Shown piece by piece: positions 59,796-64,000 of a stretch of 64,000 bases of DNA. Under the pieces are notes generated by a model. That model searched no databases, was not told the DNA's origin, and saw only the letters and a list, made by a program, of their open reading frames with translations. Positions within the stretch are counted from its first letter, which is position 1; each line of letters starts with the position of its first letter. The position numbers and the translations under genes were made by a program. This stretch comes from an uncultured Bacilli bacterium (GTDB taxonomy: Bacteria; Bacillota_I; Bacilli_A; RF39; UBA660). The DNA is taken from NCBI GenBank assembly GCA_934101425.1, contig CAKOQQ010000007.1:13564-77563 (forward strand), read 5' to 3'.

Positions 59796-61075
59796 TATTT
59801 TTTATAATTAATTTTAACTTTTTCTTTAGACTTTTCCTTAGATTTTTTCATATCATTTTCTATTTTATCAACTTCATTATAAAGTTCTAAGTAACTAGTA
59901 TCATTACTTCTTAAATATTCTACTCTAATATCACTTTTTAATAATGCAATTTCATTAAGAGTATTACTTCTTACATATTCTATTTTCGTTTTAATAGCAT
60001 CATTGGTAATATAATCCTCTTCATTACTTCTTAAATACTCTATTTCGCTATTAAAACCTCTTCTTAACGCTCTAATAGTATTATTTAGCATAAAAGCACT
60101 TGTAAGAGTACCAATTAATTTATTTTTAAATAAACTAATTGGAATTAAAGCCATACTGATTTTTATAGCATTTCTTCTTAAAGAGTTAATAGCATATTTA
60201 TTTTTTATTCTAACTTGCCTAGATAATATTTCATTTTCATTAATATTAGTGTTTATTAGGTTAATACTCTTTTTAATTTCTAATATTTCACTTTTTAATT
60301 TTTCTTTTTTAACTTCATCATTGTCTTTTTTAGGTTCTCTTTTTCCTTTTTTAGTTTCTGGTTTATCAAATTCTTTTTTGCTAACACTTTTTTCTTTTAC
60401 ATCTTCTTTTTTTTTATTATCTACTAAAGGAGATGTTATATTATTTTCTACTTTATGATTATTATTCTTAACACTTACTTCTAAAGTATCATCATGTTTT
60501 AATGTTTTATTTATTTTATCTACAAGTTCATCTATCTTAATAGTACTTTTAAGAAGTGAATATTTATCTAATTTTTTTATTTCATAAGAAGTTTTATAAA
60601 AAGAGAATTCCTTACTTTTTTTATTAACATCACTAGCTAATTTATTTAATTTATCTTTTAAACTATTCAAATACTTTTCTTTATCATCTTTATTTAAATA
60701 ATAATTATAATCATCATAGTACATACTAAGTAAATCATTAGATGCGATAATAAAAAGTTTTAAATTATCAGTTTCTGTTTTCTTATCTAAAATTAAATCT
60801 ATTTTTTTAACTATATTATCTACTTTACTTTTAAGTTTTTTATCACTAGTACTTTTTTTAAATTCTTTTAGTTCTTCTTTATAAATGGATAGCAAACTAT
60901 TATCATCATTAGGAAGTGTGCCAACTGTATATTTATAGTTTACTTCTTTTTCTATTTTATTAACTTGTTTTATTTCTATCTTTTTTACTACTTTAGCCTT
61001 AGAAGAAATAAACTCACCAAATAATCCGAATATAACCTTGATTATATATTTAAAAAAATTAATTATCTTTTTCAT
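59792..61075 (-). CDS. Coiled-coil protein with three 20-residue repeats
   Basis: 427 residues. A hydrophobic, basic N-terminus (1-24) may be a membrane anchor. Then come helices with much Lys, Asp and Leu (45-200), a low-complexity Lys/Glu linker (about 215-260) and helical segments. Near the C-terminus the unit EY[LV]RSN recurs three times exactly 20 residues apart, also visible as a 60-base period in the DNA (59901, 59961, 60021). A hydrophobic piece (about 305-335, ISMALIPISLFKNKLIGTLTSAFML) could be a membrane segment. No family recognised. It overlaps the sigma factor gene by 17 bases and lies where rpmG or yacP-type genes are usually found. Confidence 0.7.
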   Translation of the reverse strand: MKKIINFFKYIIKVIFGLFGEFISSKAKVVKKIEIKQVNKIEKEVNYKYTVGTLPNDDNSLLSIYKEELKEFKKSTSDKKLKSKVDNIVKKIDLILDKKTETDNLKLFIIASNDLLSMYYDDYNYYLNKDDKEKYLNSLKDKLNKLASDVNKKSKEFSFYKTSYEIKKLDKYSLLKSTIKIDELVDKINKTLKHDDTLEVSVKNNNHKVENNITSPLVDNKKKEDVKEKSVSKKEFDKPETKKGKREPKKDNDEVKKEKLKSEILEIKKSINLINTNINENEILSRQVRIKNKYAINSLRRNAIKISMALIPISLFKNKLIGTLTSAFMLNNTIRALRRGFNSEIEYLRSNEEDYITNDAIKTKIEYVRSNTLNEIALLKSDIRVEYLRSNDTSYLELYNEVDKIENDMKKSKEKSKEKVKINYKKY

Positions 61076-61676
61076 TTAATGCTTTCTTTAATTTCATTTT
61101 TATTCTTCTTATAGCGTTATCTATTGACTTATTTGATCTATTTAACAAAGTCGCCATTTCAGAATAATTAAAATTATTAATTCTTAAATCAAATACTCTA
61201 AGTTCAAAATCAGTTAATATCTTTTTGGCAGTATTAATTAAATTTTCTTTTGACTCATTACTTTCAATAATATATTCTGGATTATAGTTATTATCTGCAA
61301 ATATTAAACTATTTTCACTTACTATATCATTATTTTCATCCATATAATTAACTGAATCATTTAATGGTTTATTCTTTTGCCTATTAGCTTTTACTATAGC
61401 ACTTAACATAGTTCTTTTAATACAAGTTGCTGCATATGTATAAAAAAGAACATTCTTACTTTCATCAAAAGAATTAATAGCACTATTAAGCCCTAACATT
61501 CCCTCTTGTATTAAATCATTTGCCTCAAGTCCAGAATTCTTTACGTACTTTTCATACATCTTTGAATAATTATAAACAATAGGACTATATTTAGAAAATA
61601 GTATTTCATTTGCATCAGTATTACTTTCTTTAGCTAAGTATACTAATTCATAATCATTATATTCTTCATAGTTCAT
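61059..61676 (-). CDS. sigH: Sigma-70 family RNA polymerase sigma factor (SigH-like)
   Basis: 205 residues. Region 2 is clear: NDLIQEGMLGLNSAINSFD with core-binding and -10 recognising helices, then YTYAATCIKRTMLSAI; region 4 near the C-terminus has LTDFELRVFDLRINNFNYSEMATLLNRSNKSIDNAIRRIK, a helix-turn-helix for the -35. No regions 1.1 or 3. Position between rlmB and secE/nusG is that of sigH in Bacillus and Listeria, where it controls competence or transition-state genes; in this organism the regulon is unknown. It starts at the stop of rlmB. Confidence 0.88.
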   Translation of the reverse strand: MNYEEYNDYELVYLAKESNTDANEILFSKYSPIVYNYSKMYEKYVKNSGLEANDLIQEGMLGLNSAINSFDESKNVLFYTYAATCIKRTMLSAIVKANRQKNKPLNDSVNYMDENNDIVSENSLIFADNNYNPEYIIESNESKENLINTAKKILTDFELRVFDLRINNFNYSEMATLLNRSNKSIDNAIRRIKMKLKKALNEKDN

Positions 61677-62360
61677 TTAATCACACCTTTGACTCATTGC
61701 TTCAAATATTATTATACCAGCTGCCACTGAAGCATTTAAGCTATTTACTTTACCCCTCATAGGTATAGTAGCAATAAAGTCACAGTTTTGTTCTACTAAT
61801 TTACTCATGCCAAATCCTTCACTACCTACTACTAATCCTATTTTACCAGTATAATCAATTTTTTTATAATTATCACCTGACATATCCATACCAACAAACC
61901 AAAAACCATCTTTTTTTAATTTCTTCATAGTTTCAGTTAAATTAGTTACCATAATTAAGTTGATATGGTTAAGAGCTCCAGCACTAGTTTTCATAACTGT
62001 TTCATTCACAGAAACGCTTCTATCTTTAGGAATAATAATATTTCTAATACCAGCTACTTCACAAGTCCTTATTATAGCTCCTAAATTATGAGGATCTTCT
62101 AAATGATCTAATATAACTACTATATCATCATCAATATCACTTATATCTTTGTATTTATAATCATCAACTTTAATAATTATACCTTGATTATTTTTAGATA
62201 TTTTATCTAGTTTAAACTTATCAATGTATTCTATACTAATATTCTTGCTTTTAAGTTCAGAAATAAGTTCATCTTTCATATTCTTATTTACGTAAGCTTT
62301 ATATATTTTAGTATTATTTTTTAAATATTCTCTTATAGCATTTTTACCAGTTATATACAT
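61677..62360 (-). CDS. rlmB: 23S rRNA 2'-O-methyltransferase RlmB
   Basis: 227 residues. An N-terminal L30e-like domain (MYITGKNAIREYL) is followed by the SpoU/TrmH SPOUT domain with the three motifs LEDPHNLGAIIRTCEVAG, VVGSEGFGMSKL and IPMRGKVNSLNASVAAGI. It methylates the ribose of G2251 in the P loop of 23S rRNA, or an equivalent site. The start overlaps mrnC by 10 bases; the order mrnC-rlmB-sigH is conserved in Bacilli. Confidence 0.95.
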   Translation of the reverse strand: MYITGKNAIREYLKNNTKIYKAYVNKNMKDELISELKSKNISIEYIDKFKLDKISKNNQGIIIKVDDYKYKDISDIDDDIVVILDHLEDPHNLGAIIRTCEVAGIRNIIIPKDRSVSVNETVMKTSAGALNHINLIMVTNLTETMKKLKKDGFWFVGMDMSGDNYKKIDYTGKIGLVVGSEGFGMSKLVEQNCDFIATIPMRGKVNSLNASVAAGIIIFEAMSQRCD

Positions 62361-62722
62361 ATATACTCCTTTATTATATTCATTAATTCTTCTAATCTTT
62401 CTTTATTATTTAAATATAAATATCCAATTAAAGCTTCAAAACCAGTTGCATATTTATATGTTATTATATCCGTATTTTTAGGGTGAGAATTAGTTTTATG
62501 ATTTCTTCCTGTTTTAACAACATCAAGTTCTAAATCACTTAATTTATTATCATCAATTAGTTTATTTAATAAATTAGCTTGCCCTTTAGCTGACACAATA
62601 GAAGTAACTATCTTTTGTAAATCTTTTACTTTTAAGTCATTTAAACTAACTATATAACTTCTTATAAAAAGTTCAAAATATGCATCCCCTAAATATGCTA
62701 ACACTAAACTATTTTTGTTCAT
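62351..62722 (-). CDS. mrnC: Mini-ribonuclease 3 (MrnC)
   Basis: 123 residues. RNase III catalytic domain without the dsRNA-binding domain: LAYLGDAYFELFIRSYI has the Asp of the signature, and EALIGYLYLNNKERL carries the Glu. In Bacillus it matures 23S rRNA ends in the 50S subunit. Overlaps the upstream nucleotidyltransferase-like gene by 14 bases and rlmB by 10 bases. Confidence 0.93.
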   Translation of the reverse strand: MNKNSLVLAYLGDAYFELFIRSYIVSLNDLKVKDLQKIVTSIVSAKGQANLLNKLIDDNKLSDLELDVVKTGRNHKTNSHPKNTDIITYKYATGFEALIGYLYLNNKERLEELMNIIKEYICI

Positions 62723-63098
62723 TTATATACTCCTTTATAAGTTCAATATCTTTATAATCTTTTTCCCTTTTTAAAAATAATTTTAACTCTAATATATCAT
62801 TTGCGGTTTGAATAGGAATTTCCTCTATTATTAAACGATTATTTTTATAATATGTAGAACTAAAATTAATAATGTCATGAATAAAGTAAACTTTTTTACC
62901 ATATTCATTTATTCTTTCAAATTTACAATTATAATTCTTTAATAAATATTCATAGTAATCATCACTAACTGCTATATCAATATCTTTAGTTGTATCTTTT
63001 ATTCCAAGTAGTACCATAGCGGCAGATGAAATAACTATATATTTAGTAGAATCAAAATTATATTTTTTTAGTGTATCTATAATATCTTTTTTATTCAT
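62709..63098 (-). CDS. Nucleotidyltransferase-like protein
   Basis: 129 residues from ATG 63098; the open frame starts at a TTG at 63107 within the end of rbgA. The start of the family fold is visible in ISSAAMVLLGIKDTTKDIDIAV (first part SSAAMVLLG, then TKDIDIAV with the Asp pair), as in DUF6036 and AbiEii-like nucleotidyltransferases. Later parts, IPIQTANDILELKLFLKREKDYKDI, match the C-terminal helix of such proteins. A lone copy without a matching partner: no antitoxin-like gene adjacent. Inserted between rbgA and mrnC with overlaps on both sides, which suggests a long-standing place in the operon. Confidence 0.75.
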   Translation of the reverse strand: MNKKDIIDTLKKYNFDSTKYIVISSAAMVLLGIKDTTKDIDIAVSDDYYEYLLKNYNCKFERINEYGKKVYFIHDIINFSSTYYKNNRLIIEEIPIQTANDILELKLFLKREKDYKDIELIKEYINEQK

Positions 63099-63954
63099 AT
63101 CTATCAAAGGTAATTCCTTTTATTACACCATTTTTTATATCATTTAAAATAATTGAATATACTTTATCGTAATCTATTTCTCCACCTTTTATTAAACAAC
63201 CTCTTTTTTTACCTATTTCATCTAAAGTATTTGTTATTTCATCAAAATCAACTTTATCTATTTTATATCTTTCTTTTAATATATTTGGATAATAGTCATT
63301 TAATTTTTTTAATATATGAATAACAACTTTATCTATAGGTAATATTTCTTCTTTAATTGCTGTTAGAGAAGCTAAGTTATAAGATGCATCATAGTCATCT
63401 AATTTAGGCCATAATATACCTGGTGAATCAAGTAATTCTATTTTATCATTAATTCTTATCCAACTAAGAGTTTTAGTAACACCTGGCTTATTACCTGTAA
63501 CAACTACTTTTTTGTTTACAAGTCTATTTATAAGAGTAGATTTTCCTACATTTGGTATACCAACTATTAATACTCTACATTTTCTTATTTTTTGGCCTTT
63601 AGATAATCTCTTTTCATTAATATCTTTCATAACTTCATCAGTAAGAGAAAAAAGTGGTTTTAAATTAGCATTACCTTCTAAATTTAATAAAATTACTTTA
63701 TATCCATTATCTTCATAATATTTTTTCCATTTATTAGTTTCATTTAAATCACATAAATCACTTTTAGTCATTATAAGTATTCTCGGTTTATTTTTAGTAA
63801 AGGAATCTATATCTTTTATTTTAGAAGAATATGGCATTCTAGCGTCTACCACTTCATAGATAACATCTATTAAATCTAGCATTTCACTAATTTGTCTTTT
63901 AGTCTTTGCCATGTGACCAGGATACCAGTTGATATTTATTTTATTATCATTCAT
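63091..63954 (-). CDS. rbgA: Ribosome biogenesis GTPase RbgA (YlqF)
   Basis: 287 residues. Circularly permuted GTPase: the G4 motif TKSD comes first (about residue 60), then the P-loop GIPNVGKSTLINRL (about 130-145) and DSPG. The N-terminal WYPGHMAKTKRQI is diagnostic. It is needed for late 50S subunit assembly. GGAGATGATTTAA precedes the ATG, with a TATAAT further upstream. It is the first visible gene of the run leading through rlmB, sigH and the ribosomal protein genes. Confidence 0.95.
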   Translation of the reverse strand: MNDNKININWYPGHMAKTKRQISEMLDLIDVIYEVVDARMPYSSKIKDIDSFTKNKPRILIMTKSDLCDLNETNKWKKYYEDNGYKVILLNLEGNANLKPLFSLTDEVMKDINEKRLSKGQKIRKCRVLIVGIPNVGKSTLINRLVNKKVVVTGNKPGVTKTLSWIRINDKIELLDSPGILWPKLDDYDASYNLASLTAIKEEILPIDKVVIHILKKLNDYYPNILKERYKIDKVDFDEITNTLDEIGKKRGCLIKGGEIDYDKVYSIILNDIKNGVIKGITFDRYE

Positions 63955-64000
63955 TTAAATCATCTCCTTTACTTATTATATTTCATATAATATCTAGATT

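Noticed and set aside
1..64000. Mycoplasma genetic code (TGA as Trp)
   Set aside because: Several genes end in TGA within ATGA overlaps (10198, 11373, 16535, 28945, 34971, 40716), and Trp is encoded by TGG; the standard code fits.
1..64000. CRISPR array, insertion sequence or prophage
   Set aside because: No regularly spaced repeats, transposase, integrase or phage structural genes were seen. The HipA-like and nucleotidyltransferase-like genes alone do not make a defence island.

Overview
The window is a single, very AT-rich stretch of a low-GC Gram-positive chromosome. It shows the Bacilli-type secE-nusG-rplK-rplA-rplJ-rplL-rpoB-rpoC order with sigH, rlmB, mrnC and rbgA upstream, lipoprotein signals with LspA, peptidoglycan genes (murF, a glucosaminidase) and a LexA of the Bacillus type. 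Several ATGA start/stop overlaps use TGA as a stop, so the code is the standard one and not the Mycoplasma code. A wall-bearing, probably host-associated member of the Bacilli near the Mollicutes branch fits best; this placement is inference from gene content and composition. Most genes are on the minus strand.

Layout, in plus coordinates: 0-4.8 kb holds queH, a tRNA-Met, a lipoprotein, folD-glyA and two membrane proteins. At 4.8-5.4 kb there is no protein gene but a roughly 620-nt structured RNA with its own consensus promoter and terminator; this is the most unusual element. From 5.4 to 12.3 kb (read right to left) is a surface-polysaccharide operon with GT2, a Wzy-like polymerase, two paralogous GT4 enzymes, a TagA-type GT26, UDP-GlcNAc 2-epimerase and an acetyltransferase. 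A PASTA protein follows. At 14.2-17.6 kb tgt, apbE, a NusG-domain-II protein, a Gx transporter and an FMN-binding lipoprotein form a compact flavin-based extracellular electron transfer locus. At 17.7-26.3 kb are a Gre-like factor, a HipA-like kinase, murF, yneF, tkt, a divergent lexA / SOS-controlled small membrane protein pair, a rhomboid protease, an RluA synthase and lspA.

At 26.3-30 kb a flippase, a CDP-glycerol glycerophosphotransferase and an acyltransferase sit between two 52-nt direct repeats (51 of 52 bases identical). A 1157-aa glucosaminidase, pgsA, a HAD phosphatase, recD2, mtaB, rsmE, thioredoxin, cvpA, rnhC, a large beta-helix surface protein, lepB and a lipoprotein follow. From 48.5 kb to the end is the transcription/translation superoperon (rpoC to rbgA), with an L10 leader, two similar hairpin elements before rplK and rplA, and a coiled-coil protein with three 20-residue repeats between sigH and secE, where rpmG would be expected.

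Regulation is unusually readable. Many genes start with the same compact unit: the U-tract of the preceding terminator, an extended -10 (TGTTATAAT), then GGTGAT as ribosome binding site. Perfect or near-perfect sigma-A promoters with TTGACA mark the large RNA, rplJ, rpoB, lexA and a small membrane-protein gene. No CRISPR array, insertion sequence or prophage gene was seen.
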